Source: Spongospora subterranea (taxonomy: Eukaryota; Endomyxa; Phytomyxea; Plasmodiophorida; Plasmodiophoridae). Taken from it: a DNA stretch of 18,385 nt. The stretch is from contig OUQQ01000412.1 in the NCBI GenBank assembly GCA_900404475.1, positions 1 to 18,385 on the forward strand, written 5' to 3'. Shown piece after piece: positions 8,388-17,280 of the stretch; the first letter of the stretch is position 1, and each line of letters starts with the position of its first letter. The translations under genes were made by a program, and so were the position numbers. The notes under the pieces were generated by a model. It had not been told where the DNA came from. It searched no databases and saw only the letters and a program-made list of their open reading frames with translations.

Positions 8388-9535
8388 TTAGATTTGAGCC
8401 TCGTGGTTGTCCTCAAATTTGAATGCTGCTTCATAGTTAAATCCCGTGTCAAACGGTACGAGCCCTCTTTGATTGTTTTTCATTGTTGATGACATAGTTT
8501 CTGCATCGAATTCGAACACTTGCAACTTCATTGGTAAGCGCTTTATGGAGTCTATAAAGGCTGGTTCAGGTTTGCCGAATTGGTTTGGTTCGCTTGCCGA
8601 ATTGGTTTGGTTCGAATAGTTTTGTGTAAAAGCCCAGTTCGTCCTTATATTTCACACAACCATGACGCCGTACTCCGAAAGTGGATTCAGGTACTAGGCC
8701 CATGTTGTTGCTCCCGTTTTGTGTCAGCCACTGGGGTGTAAGCCATAACGTGCTCTTCGGTATGTTTTTTGCATATAATTTTCATGTCGCAGTTCATTTT
8801 TTATGAAGATGACAAACGATTTGCAGGCTTCACGCAAACTGTTTCAAAACTTGAATTTACAGCATCGAAATCAGCACCTGAAAATCCAGCCAATAGATGC
8901 GACCGAGTTTATCAGTTTTTTACGCCGATGCTCATTTTAACAGTCCCACTTGAGGGTCAACATATGGTAGCGGTAGTATTGAGAATGCCATTTGTCACTC
9001 GAGTCGTGGTTTCTCCAGGATAGCTTACATTAGAAATACATAATTGATATTTTCGACTACATTGATAACATGAAGTCAGCGTCCAGTTAAGAAGGGTTTG
9101 GAATGAGCGGGGTTGTTCCCCCCGGGACTTTAGAACAAATTAACTGGATCGAGAGAAAACCAGTTCATTTACGAAACGCAACTGCGGCCAGTCTTTTCAA
9201 TGTGGCGGGACCTTCAATTGGGTCGAACGATTTGCTCTAAGTCTCCTAACGTCTGCGATCCAATCTATCCTGCAGAAGCCCATTGATCAACGATGAGCCT
9301 TGTCAATGATCATCTGCCCTCACCAGCCTGTATCAGCGGTGGTGTGTGTGGGATTTGGTACGGATGAGCCGATGAGGGCTGCGGCACCCATATCCCCATT
9401 CCCCACGCGGTGCGATCGAAGCCGTACCCCATTTCCGTTTCCTAGTAACGCAGCGACTGCCTGCTGGGCGCTGCTCTTCCCCAACAGGGGATTGAATTGA
9501 CTGATCAGATTGCTCTTCATAGACCGCTGGATCAT
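8388..9535 (-). CDS. Unidentified multi-exon gene C
   Basis: Best-supported exons are 9535-9324 (Ala/Leu/Gly-rich, QQAVAALLGNGNGV), 9269-9212 (IDWIADVRRLRANRSTQLK, via a 54-nt GTGAGG...GCAG intron), 8877-8814 (ADFDAVNSSFETVCVKPANR) and 8752-8388. The last contains WLTPQWLTQNGSNNMGLVPE, FGVRRHGCVKYKDELGFY, MKLQVFEFDAETM and FDTGFNYEAAFKFED. Between 9211 and 8878 at least one more exon exists; minus-strand frames there (for example VPGGTTPLIPNPS near 9100 and SYPGETTTRVTNGILN near 8970-9025) look coding but could not be joined with confidence. The last exon carries a 22-nt tandem duplication that breaks its frame. I do not recognise the family. Another open frame with an ATG at 9587 overlaps the first exon, so the start is open. 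Its 3' end faces LUC7 76 bases away. Confidence 0.5.
8572..8614. repeat. 22-nt tandem duplication inside the last exon of gene C
   Basis: The unit TTGCCGAATTGGTTTGGTTCGC (plus strand) occurs at 8572-8593 and again, without its last base, at 8594-8614. On the minus strand the frame is open above it (ending EPNQFGK) and open below it (beginning PEPAFIDSIKRLP), but the two are in different frames. Removing one 22-nt unit puts them in register. Confidence 0.9.
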
Positions 9536-9617
9536 TCCTGTAGGGTAGTACGTAATTCGTACGGTATCCTTGTCTCTCAGTTTTCATTTGTCGTTAGCCC
9601 CGTGCGGGTGATATTCC

Positions 9618-12600
9618 ATGTCGTTCCCGAGGTCACGCCGGTTTCTTTCGCCAAAAAACCAGACGCCAGGCCCCGGACAGTACGATGTTTCTGCCGCAAA
9701 TGGACATGCTCCAGCTCCGTCATTTTCGAGATCCAAGCGGTTTCTTGCCGCAGATTTTTCTACATCAGCTACACCTGCAAAGCCCCAACGGCCGCAAAGT
9801 TCTCGCGCAAAAATGGCACAGATGCAACAAGACCTAGTTGACCTAGTTAAGCTGTTCCGCCGAAAAAAAGTTCCTGTTTCCAGAACACAAGTCATTGATG
9901 ATAACTCTGAAATTTATCTAATGCGTGAAAAATTGCACGTTTTTGATCGTCTTCTCCAGCAAGAAATTGAACGCAACTTTGAGCTGAAGCAGCAGGTAGT
10001 TCAGGGCGACAAGCTAGAAATGAAAATGCAGATAATGCAATGCGGTCAGCAGGCTATTCATCGACAGCTTCTTGAGAAAGAACAGCTTTTGCATTCTGAA
10101 ACTATCAAGCTGAGAGAGCTGCAGGAATTGTTCAGTGCCGCATCACACCAAAACAATATTGATTTCAAGAAAATTGCAGAGTTGGAAGTTGAAAATTCAG
10201 ACCTGAGGTCTTGCCTGGAAGAATTACGGATCAATGTTGGATCAGCGTTGGAACACGTTGGCCATCTGGAGTACGATTTGAAAGATTCTGAAGAACGCCT
10301 ACAACAAGAAAGAAATTCCGCTCGTAAAGAAAATGACGCTCTTCGCTCCGATCTACAAACTTGCCAAGAGTTCTGTTCTGACAAGTCTCGATTGGCAGAC
10401 CAGCTTTCTAGCGATGCGAAATCTCTACAGCAACAACTGGAACTTGAGAGCAACCGTAACGACGACTTGCATCGCGAAATTGCGTCATTAACATCTGGAC
10501 TCGTTTCCTCGGAGAGCCAGCACTCCCAAGCCTTGGCAAGAGCAGACGCCTTACAGAGTTTATTGGATGTAACACGATCTCAATATGACGAAGCTGAAGG
10601 TTTGAAAAGCATGTTGATTCTGGAAGTCAAAAGCTGTAAACAAGCCCTCGCTGACGAAGTTTTGATATCCGGCAAATTGCAGAGTCAGATCGACTTGATC
10701 AACGAAGCTGCCTCTCATGCTGAAAACATCTCTTCTCAAAACATTGTATTAGACCAAGAAGTCGCAACTCTCAAAGACGAACTCGACTTTACTTCAAAGA
10801 TGAACAAGGATTTGGGTATGCGCATTAGCGAGCTTGAGGAAGAGCTTGAGTGCAGCAATCGTCGGCGAGGTAGTCAAGATAGAAAGCTTTCTGACACATT
10901 AGAATCTTTCAATGACGTTTCTCTGAAGGCGCATGAACTTGAAAAACTGGTCCACATGGAAAGAGGAAGAGCAGATTCATTTGCCGACCACGTCAAATCG
11001 TTGATGGAAGGTTTATCAGCTGATGTACAATTATTTTCAGACGAAATTCGTCAAGCAGCACTACTTTTGGACTGCCAGGATAGGCTTTCCTCAAAGAGAG
11101 AAGCAAACGAATTGACAATGCCTATCACGTTTGAGAACAGTCTAACGGTTAACCCTGTTGTGCAGGCGTTGTCGGTCCAGATAAATATTGCCTGCAACCT
11201 GCTTCGAAAAGGTGTCGAACACAAACAATGCCGTGATACTCTAGAAGGTTCAATGAAGGAATTAGAAGCGCAACTGCAACGTTCAATCGCAGCAAAAACT
11301 GCGAATCAGCAACAGTATGCAATCGCAAGTCAAAAGTTGCAGGAAGAGGAACTACGATTGCAAAATCAGATCATCGCACTTCAGTCAGAAGTTTCTCAGC
11401 AACAGCGTCATTTGCAGGATGAACGTGCTCGAAACTCCGAATTGGACGAGTCGTTGATTAGTACTAGATGTAATCTGGAAGATCGAGAAGAGCAGATTTG
11501 CGCATTGTCTGCAGAAGTTGAAGATCTAAAGTCACAGAATGAGAACGTTTCTGCACGTCTTCGCACCATGTTAACCGAACATACGTCTTCCGTCGAAGAT
11601 TTCCAGCGTCTTTATCATCGATATTTACAGTCTGCCTCAGAAGTTTCAAGTCTGAAAGCCCAATTCTCTACTTGCGAAAATGAACGGGATTCCGCCGCTT
11701 TGGAATCGTCGCAGTTCCGTGACCAGATTAGCTGTCTAACTTCAGAACTACATGATCAGCGAGAAATTAGTTCAGCCTTCAGTTCTCAGAATCTGAACCT
11801 TAAGGAAATGATCAACAGTCTTCAAGAGAACCTTCAAGAGGGTGTCCGACGCTTAGGTGAAGAACAAAGAAACCTGTTTGACCTGAAGGACCAAGTTCGC
11901 TCCTTGCAGCAGGAGCTGTCACTTTCGAGGCAAATTTCCGAACAAAAAAATCGTCTTTTTGAGAAAAATTCTTCCGTCGTGGCGACGCTGGAGCGCACTT
12001 TAAGGCAGTATCACAAGGCATTGGCAACTTCTTTGGATTACCAGGAAGCGTTAATCAGCAAAATCATTGCGCGCGATGAACAGTTATTGAGCTTGCGACG
12101 ACGTTTATCAAGACATGATTCCGTGACGGACTCTCTTGAATCAGAAATTCAGGTGCTGCTAAGAACTGTCGAAGACTTATCGTTAATGCTACAAGACGCC
12201 GCCACAGTTGCTCGTACTGGATTTTCTGTTTGCAGTTTTGCTGTGAGTAGCGCGGTGTGCCAGGTCGCTGAGGTTTCAATGGAAATGGATCAAGTGTCAG
12301 GAAAATGCGGTCAACTTACCGCTCAAATAGCTAAGCAAGATTCGGAGAAGTCTATTTTTATGGTTTGAGCATCAACTCCTACACTTTATCGCTCGATTCT
12401 GAACTGGTGTTGTTAGGCGTACTTTGCATCGTGTGATGAGGTTTGCAACTTACTTCAAAATCAATGTCTTGATCTCACGGCCGATATTTTTGCTTTACGA
12501 AATGAGAACCGGAACATGCGAGCGCAAGCGGTCCAGCTGGAATGGGCCTATGCAATTCGTCAGAAACAATACTACGACGTCCAATTACTATGGGTATTCC

Positions 12601-12950
12601 CGGTCACAGTAGTGTCCCTTCCGGTTGTTCCGCGTTGGCTGCGATGTCGTCTTGAGTTAACTAAGCAGGAGGCGCTCGATGCGGAGCAGCGCGCGTCATC
12701 TAGTGAAAAAGGCCTTGCTTCTCTGGTTGGCCACCGCAATCTGGCGTAAGTAACGCACGTGCAGTGTTTCCTTGCCATTTATGCCATGTTCAGGCAGCGG
12801 ATCCAGCTTCACGAAAACATTCGCCGGCAGAACGAACTTCTTTGGTCTGAAAATCGTTTGTTAAAACGACAATTGCAGATGCTGCGGTTGAAGTCTCGAA
12901 ATGTTTCTATGCCGATAGATTTAGGCTTGACTAAGCGGGTTACGTCGTAA
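9618..12950 (+). CDS. HMMR: HMMR/RHAMM-like coiled-coil spindle protein, four exons
   Basis: Exons 9618-12362, 12417-12593, 12669-12745 and 12794-12950; introns of 54, 75 and 48 nt; 1051 residues (human HMMR is about 725). The N-terminus starts MSFP, has a TPGPGQYDV motif at residues 16-24 and SFSRSKRF at 35-42, the same layout as animal HMMR. Residues of about 65-970 are almost unbroken coiled coil rich in Leu, Glu, Gln and Ser. The C-terminal basic-zipper-like block, SLVGHRNLAQRIQLHENI followed by LLWSENRLLKRQLQ, matches the HMMR C-terminus (LLGHQNLKQKIKHV in human), the part that targets centrosome and spindle. The 75-nt third intron is in frame without stops, but its translation is Pro/Val-rich in the middle of a coiled coil and it ends TTAACTAAGCAG, so I treat it as intron. 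Role inferred from family: spindle-pole and microtubule organisation. The start lies about 80 bases from that of divergent gene C. Confidence 0.88.
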
Positions 12951-13114
12951 ATGAACACCAAGCATTACTCTAACACGTTTTTTTAACTGTCAACCTGTTG
13001 TTCTAGTAGAACGTTACTGGAATTTTCGCAATTCTTAATTCGAAATCCGCTACGTCATTTCGTCGAAATATATATATTTTGTATTGTTTCTTGGATGATA
13101 TTTTCCTTGCTGAT
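12951..13114. other. Convergent 3' junction of HMMR and the HTH-repeat gene
   Basis: These 164 AT-rich bases, including a TATATATATTTTG tract at about 13069-13081, separate the two stop codons. They must contain both 3' ends; no gene is seen. Confidence 0.5.
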
Positions 13115-14122
13115 TTACACTGATGTGAATAGATCAAGCAAGGCCATAGCTGTGTCTTTATCTTGGATGTTGCTATCGGGCTGTTCGCCCAACGTCATGT
13201 TTATGTCCTGTTTGATATAGATGTCGTTCTCACCCTGTTCTATCTTTCTAATCACATCGTCGCCGTCGTCACCATCCTCGTCATTCGTATCTTGACAATT
13301 GCTGCAGACGCTTACGTACTCTTTGCCAGTAGCTGGCTCCCTTATAGTCTGCACAAACTTGGCGCTCACCGCAAACTTATCGACCGCTGCCCAAGGTTTT
13401 GGCCGCGATTCCAGTGGAGCCCATGACGTTGTGGAAGGCGATAGCCATGCCCCGCATTGACAACAGAGGATTAACGATGGATTTAGGGTCGTGGCGATTT
13501 CTCCTTCCCCATAAACATCATTCAGAGCTCCCGGCATTGCCATGGAAGTTGGCGTTTGCTGCCGTTGACAAAGGCGACGATTGATCACATCGGCTGGCGC
13601 ATCTGGGAATAGGTCACGAAGTTGGATACCAACAGGGACGACGTCCATCTCGCCGAGTGAGTACTCGTTGATCTTCTCCATTAGCTGGTCATGTCGTGCT
13701 CGGACCATCTGCCACTGATCCTCGTGTTTGCTGGATGGCATTATCCATGAATCGCTATCAACTACTCTCCACATCATTGCCATCGATGATGGCTCAGGTC
13801 GTTTTGCCTCATTCAGCCATCGGTAGATGGTCGTGGTCGATGCCACGCCAGGGAAATTATTCAAAACGTCAATGACGCGACAGCTTCGCCCTTTGTGAAT
13901 CATTCCAGTTATGTAGGCTCGTGCTAGATTGCGGTGGTTGACTTGGCCGGGGTTCTCGATCGCTGCTCGAGCTTGCGCAATCCAGCGATAAATTGATCGG
14001 CACGTCGCAACATCAGCGAACTCCTGTTGAACTTGTTGGACTGTGATCTCCTGTCCTGTCCTTATTTGGTCCGTTATGAAAGCTTTCGCAGATGCCAACC
14101 GTTCCCCATTCCGTCGAGCCAT
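13115..14122 (-). CDS. Unknown protein: tandem HTH repeats plus zinc-ribbon-like cysteines
   Basis: A single uninterrupted frame of 335 residues starting MARRNGERLASAKAFI. Two units of about 50 residues repeat with a 55-residue offset (residues 9-55 and 64-108). Each has a helix like LARAYITGMI, then a second helix, then a recognition-like helix ending RSIYRWIAQAR or TTIYRWLNEAK, the look of helix-turn-helix domains in transposases and transcription factors. A third, weaker unit may lie at 140-186. Residues 220-276 contain two CxxC pairs about 50 residues apart (CCQCGAW and VCSNCQD), a possible zinc ribbon. An Asp/Glu-rich stretch (278-300) and a short hydrophobic C-terminus follow. A DNA-binding regulator or domesticated transposase fits. 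No catalytic DDE pattern is visible. The ATG directly follows CCCGCAG, so an upstream exon is possible. I do not recognise the family. Confidence 0.75.
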   Translation of the reverse strand: MARRNGERLASAKAFITDQIRTGQEITVQQVQQEFADVATCRSIYRWIAQARAAIENPGQVNHRNLARAYITGMIHKGRSCRVIDVLNNFPGVASTTTIYRWLNEAKRPEPSSMAMMWRVVDSDSWIMPSSKHEDQWQMVRARHDQLMEKINEYSLGEMDVVPVGIQLRDLFPDAPADVINRRLCQRQQTPTSMAMPGALNDVYGEGEIATTLNPSLILCCQCGAWLSPSTTSWAPLESRPKPWAAVDKFAVSAKFVQTIREPATGKEYVSVCSNCQDTNDEDGDDGDDVIRKIEQGENDIYIKQDINMTLGEQPDSNIQDKDTAMALLDLFTSV

Positions 14123-14774
14123 CTGCGGGATGGACAGTTTCGCGGCGGTGCCCTGACGCGGGAATTGATCGAATGAATGAAGATCAGAACGGCCGTACTA
14201 ATGTTATGGGGATGGCATCATCGACCGTCCCTTCTTTTGCAAGCTCCTGCAATCTATCTTGCAGATTGCAGAACGATCCTGTACGATGTCGATCTTAATC
14301 CGTTCCTACTGGGTGGCGGAACGGCGATTTTGCGCTAATCACTTCAGTTATTTCTGTGTAAAATGCTGTAAAACCGTAGTTCAGGTTAAAACATAAACAT
14401 TCAGTTTATATCGCCAGGTATCTTCTTCTTTTATGTTCAGTTTTGCTCGATATTTACGGTATAAGACTTGACAACATCATCAGGACTTGATGCCTCAATC
14501 ATATTCCATTTGGTACCGGCGTGATCAAACCCAACTGGACAGAAGAAAGAAATCATGCGCTCTTCAAAACTCAGCAAAACTGTGCAGCCTAAATGTCAAC
14601 CACAGTTCCTTTGCGCCATGTGGCGTGGAAGTTGTTTCTTGCCAGTGTCTGGCAATTCTGAGTGCTGGTACTAGAGGCTGGGTGAACGCTAATCTGCAGG
14701 GTCCCTCTCAATGAGGCCAGGAAAGTTCTCACCCAATTACTCCAAACCTGCTTTGTAGACGCTTCAGTTGGCAT
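14123..14774. other. Stretch without a recognisable gene
   Basis: About 650 bases upstream of the HTH-repeat gene. Short frames on both strands (for example 14487-14714 plus and 14589-14774 minus) overlap each other, and neither has a recognisable motif. The left part probably holds the promoter of the HTH-repeat gene. The right part may be further decayed RNase H sequence of the adjoining retroelement relic. Confidence 0.4.
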
Positions 14775-15030
14775 CTAAGCAATTTATCATATGGGGGAAA
14801 CGCTGTTCTGCACTGTGCTGCCGGTTGCGTTATTGTTTACTTGGTTGCTTTACGTCTGCAAGCAATGGCACGATCACTAGCGCCCATTTGGCATTGAACC
14901 AAGGGGCGTTGTCAGTGCATTGCTGAGCTGCTTCATGCGTCCATTGCAATGGGAGAATTTCATGTTGCTCATGACCTCGCTGACCGTAGTGTGCGTGAGA
15001 GTTCGAAACTCCCAACTGGTTCTTCACTAA
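14775..15030 (-). mobile_element. Decayed Ty3/gypsy reverse transcriptase-RNase H fragment
   Basis: Read on the minus strand, one frame gives ILPLQWTHEA and an overlapping frame gives KQLSNALTTPL. Together, with one frameshift, these match the 'WT-x-E-A ... L-x-x-AL-T-x-P-x-L' block at the end of Ty3/gypsy reverse transcriptase. About 35 codons further on, after a stop, RQHSAEQRFP resembles the 'SRKLxPAExxYP' block of the element's RNase H. The order is right but the spacing is shorter than normal, and frameshifts and stops interrupt it, so this is an inactive relic. The identification rests on short motif matches and is moderate. The relevant frames at 15031-15392 are open but show no motif I can name. 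Confidence 0.42.
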
Positions 15031-15392
15031 AATACCTGTTCCTAGACGCCAAAGGGTTAAACGTTTTTAGGTTTTGGAAAGAGGTCCATTTCGAGTGAGA
15101 ATATTTGGGTTCAAGATAGATAATTTTAGCCCAAGACGGGATATGTGACCAATACTGGCGGACACAGTCCTGCAAGCGTATCTCGACCTGCGAAATTTTT
15201 TTGCTCCGCGAGCTCTTCCACGACATTCAGAGAAAAGCATTATATTCGATACTTCATCCCAACGATGTGCATGCATTCGCAACAGGATAAGTATCGACTT
15301 CCGGTAGGAATCAAACCTGGTTTTATAAGAACTATGGAATGTATATTCTTGGATAAATACAGTCAAATACAGCCTGCTTCGAAACATTGCTA
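15031..15392. other. Unassigned open frames beside the retroelement relic
   Basis: Overlapping frames on the minus strand (about 14969-15226 and 15067-15408) and plus strand (15145-15396) are open. One minus-strand frame (QYWSHIPSWAKIIYLEPKYS) reads like protein. No splice junctions, start or known motif supports a gene. It may be older reverse transcriptase sequence belonging to the relic at 14775-15030. Confidence 0.3.
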
Positions 15393-15928
15393 TTAAACCT
15401 TGATGCATGGCAATTCGTTGATCAACGGCGACGACTCACTTGATTCACATTGGTGATGGTGGCACCTAGAGTTATTACTTCTCAAAGACATATCGGCGCA
15501 AGCCTCACAGCCAAACAGATCAACGTGAAATTGAACCGATCCTTTGTCCATTTCCGAATCATTCAGAGTTTCCAGTTCATCTTCATCACTGAACAGTTCG
15601 ATATCGATGAAGTCCTCGTCTTGATTCTCTACGATAATGTCTTCATCAATGCTTTGACGACTGTAGGGGTTGGTCAGTAACAGTCCACGATGAAAAAATT
15701 AGTAACCAATACCGGGAAAGCGAGATACTGAGCTGACGGCGTCGTACGACCCGGAAACGATCCGAATAACGCAACCCTTGCGCCGTTCCTCCAACACAGC
15801 AACCACAAAGCACCTTGAGAAGGTTTCGAGTCATTATCTGCAGCAGCAATTCCTCTAGTAGTGTGATGATGAACAATAGCAGCAGCATTGTCAGCCAATG
15901 ATGTAAATGAATCATGAGCCTTCCAATG
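15393..15928 (-). CDS. 3' exons of an unidentified gene with a Cys/His-rich C-terminus
   Basis: The last exon (15660-15393) has no ATG but is clearly coding: it is acidic (QSIDEDIIVENQDEDFIDI, LFSDEDELETLNDSEMDKGS) and ends with CEACADM ... CHHHQCESSESSPLINE, a cluster that could bind metal. It follows a good acceptor (CCCCTACAG). The preceding exon starts after TTTAG at 15929 with HWKAHDSFTSLADNAAA and continues GALWLLCWRNGARVALFGSF; the most consistent donor is at 15737 (intron of 77 nt). A 51-nt intron starting at 15711 would instead require a different upstream frame. The gene continues upstream, probably into the next feature. No family is recognised. Confidence 0.6.
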
Positions 15929-16255
15929 CTAAATCGGATCGAAACCGATATCCCACCTGATAGTTTGAATAAATATTTTGCCTGCCTTTGCGAGGACGAC
16001 ATTGCGAAAGGAATATTGTGCCTCAAAATGAAAAATCAAGCAAGATTTGGAAACGAGATTACCCAGATATCTCTCAATCCTATTCCTTTCGCCAGCCGAC
16101 GGCGCAGACATCGCTTCATAGATAGCGAAGCTGACTATTGCGCCCAGGAACCCAGGGCGTCCAAATAGCAGAAGCGCTATCAGCGGCCCAGCTAACCCAT
16201 ATGCGATCCATGGACGACCCCGAACATTGGGAATGAATGAAAGAAGTAATCGCAT
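15929..16255 (-). CDS. Open frame with a probable membrane segment, unidentified
   Basis: On the minus strand ATG at 16255 opens a 108-codon frame. Residues of about 12-48 include WIAYGLAGPLIALLLFG and FLGAIVSFAIYEAM, one or two hydrophobic membrane-spanning stretches, followed by SAPSAGERNRIERYLG. A GTAATC donor after RYLG suggests the frame may splice there, although the uninterrupted reading (VVLAKAGKIFIQTIRWDIGF) is also protein-like up to its TAG. That TAG coincides with the acceptor of the next downstream exon, so this may be an upstream exon of the same gene. Another open frame on the same strand (16116-16541) competes with it. Function unknown. Confidence 0.4.
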   Translation of the reverse strand: MRLLLSFIPNVRGRPWIAYGLAGPLIALLLFGRPGFLGAIVSFAIYEAMSAPSAGERNRIERYLGNLVSKSCLIFHFEAQYSFRNVVLAKAGKIFIQTIRWDIGFDPI

Positions 16256-16598
16256 TGATGGAAATCAGCAGGGATGGGTTGCTCCCGACCGTATCAAAGT
16301 CCAAAAGGGGGGCGCTGCAGCCGCAACGATACGCGACTGCACGGTCAGTTAAACCGATACTGTGTTCGACCTCCCCCCGGTCGCAAGTCTGACTGTAGCA
16401 GCAGTCGATACGATACCAAGATGTGGCGAACGGCGCACCTCTGGCTAACACGTGATATGGGCACGGCACAGCGCCCAACGATACTGTTAAACGTGTTCGA
16501 GAACAATACGTAATGGTGAGTCTGGTTGGGCGTCTGGACAAACCCCAGTTGACTCCGCCAGTAAGCGAATTGGCCTCCGGGTCTTCCAGGGAACAATC

Positions 16599-16618
16599 GC
16601 CGAGGATTAGTCCTCGGC
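16599..16618. other. Perfect GC-rich hairpin
   Basis: GCCGAGGA and TCCTCGGC form an 8-bp perfect stem around the 4-nt loop TTAG. On the minus strand it lies at the end of the open exon at 16611-16850, whose stop codon falls inside the loop. No T-run follows on either strand. Confidence 0.6.
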
Positions 16619-16850
16619 CGTTGCGCCAGCTGGGGCGCGTTCTTCACGTGCGGGATAATCGCGGTGGTGATCGATTCTGTATCCGGGTGCTTCTGCTTGC
16701 AGTCGAGACGGTAAAGCTGGATCGGATTGCCGAAGACGGGCAGCTTCTCCACTAGAACGCAATTGATCTCTGAACAATTCAACGTCCGATATTCCTCCTT
16801 TTACTGTTGCCTCGTTATTGTCCTCCTCAATCGGATTTTTCGCTGAATTT
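16611..16850 (-). CDS. Probable exon of an unidentified charged protein
   Basis: The minus-strand frame is open from the N-terminal side (SAKNPIEEDNNEATVKGGIS) through ELFRDQLRSSGEAARLRQ and DYPAREERAPAGATAED to a TAA. It has no ATG, but composition and codon pattern are those of a charged, probably disordered protein segment. An acceptor AAATTCAG lies just upstream (about 16843). It may belong to the same minus-strand gene as the membrane-segment frame and the Cys/His-rich exons. The link could not be built, and an overlapping ATG-starting frame (16345-16782) is a rival reading. Confidence 0.4.
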
Positions 16851-16859
16851 GAGGTTGTT

Positions 16860-17280
16860 TTTTGGCGCTACTGAAATAAATATCTTTATAATACATAGCT
16901 AGGCTGTTTTTGTAGCAGTTTGAGCGCTTTTTCATTACCTTCGGGCAATAGCATAATAGCAAAGATGATCTGAAAATCAATCTGATAAGTTTCTACTTTA
17001 CTGACATCCAAAGGTTAACAGCTACGTAGTAGTATATTTCTGAAAATGAACATTGTTGGCGGTTTATTGCTTTGTATGGGTCGATCTTGTACTTCCCGTC
17101 ACCAAATCTATTTGTTTCATGTCGTCCGATGTCAAACTTTAATACTTTTGAGCAACTTGGTGATGATTGCCATGATCAATGATCCTCAATTCAACCCCAG
17201 CATCAATCGCCAATCAAGGATTGCACTAAGGACTTCAGTCTCATCGCGCAGGTCTGAACTCTTCAAAATTTTAATTCGTT
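16860..17280. other. Stretch without a confidently placed gene
   Basis: AT-rich. A short minus-strand piece (LLPEGNEKALKLLQKQPSYV, about 16887-16955), preceded by the acceptor-like TTGATTTTCAG, may be another exon of the minus-strand gene. Plus-strand frames at 17100-17280 read partly like protein (SNFNTFEQLGDD) but are broken by stops and may be decayed retroelement sequence. Confidence 0.3.

Noticed and set aside
8769..9023. Plus-strand open frame antisense to gene C
   Set aside because: It reads plausibly, but the minus strand has a better codon pattern and in-phase splice sites leading into the clearly coding last exon of gene C. Not fully excluded.
9103..9240. Plus-strand 45-residue frame beginning MSGVVPPGTLEQ
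   Set aside because: Protein-like, but it conflicts with the gene C exon 9212-9269, which is supported by a strong donor and correct phase. It could be real if gene C ends earlier.
9333..9587. Alternative minus-strand frame with ATG at 9587 for the start of gene C
   Set aside because: Its first 40 residues look reasonable, but its later part is low quality, and the overlapping frame from 9535 splices cleanly into the next exon.
10058..10453. Minus-strand Ser/Cys/Arg-rich frame of 131 codons
   Set aside because: It is the antisense shadow of the HMMR coiled coil; Leu/Glu/Gln codons read backwards give this composition.
12594..12668. Reading through the third HMMR intron as coding
   Set aside because: It is in frame and stop-free, but its product is rich in Pro and Val inside a coiled coil, and it has a consensus donor and a TTAACTAAGCAG end.
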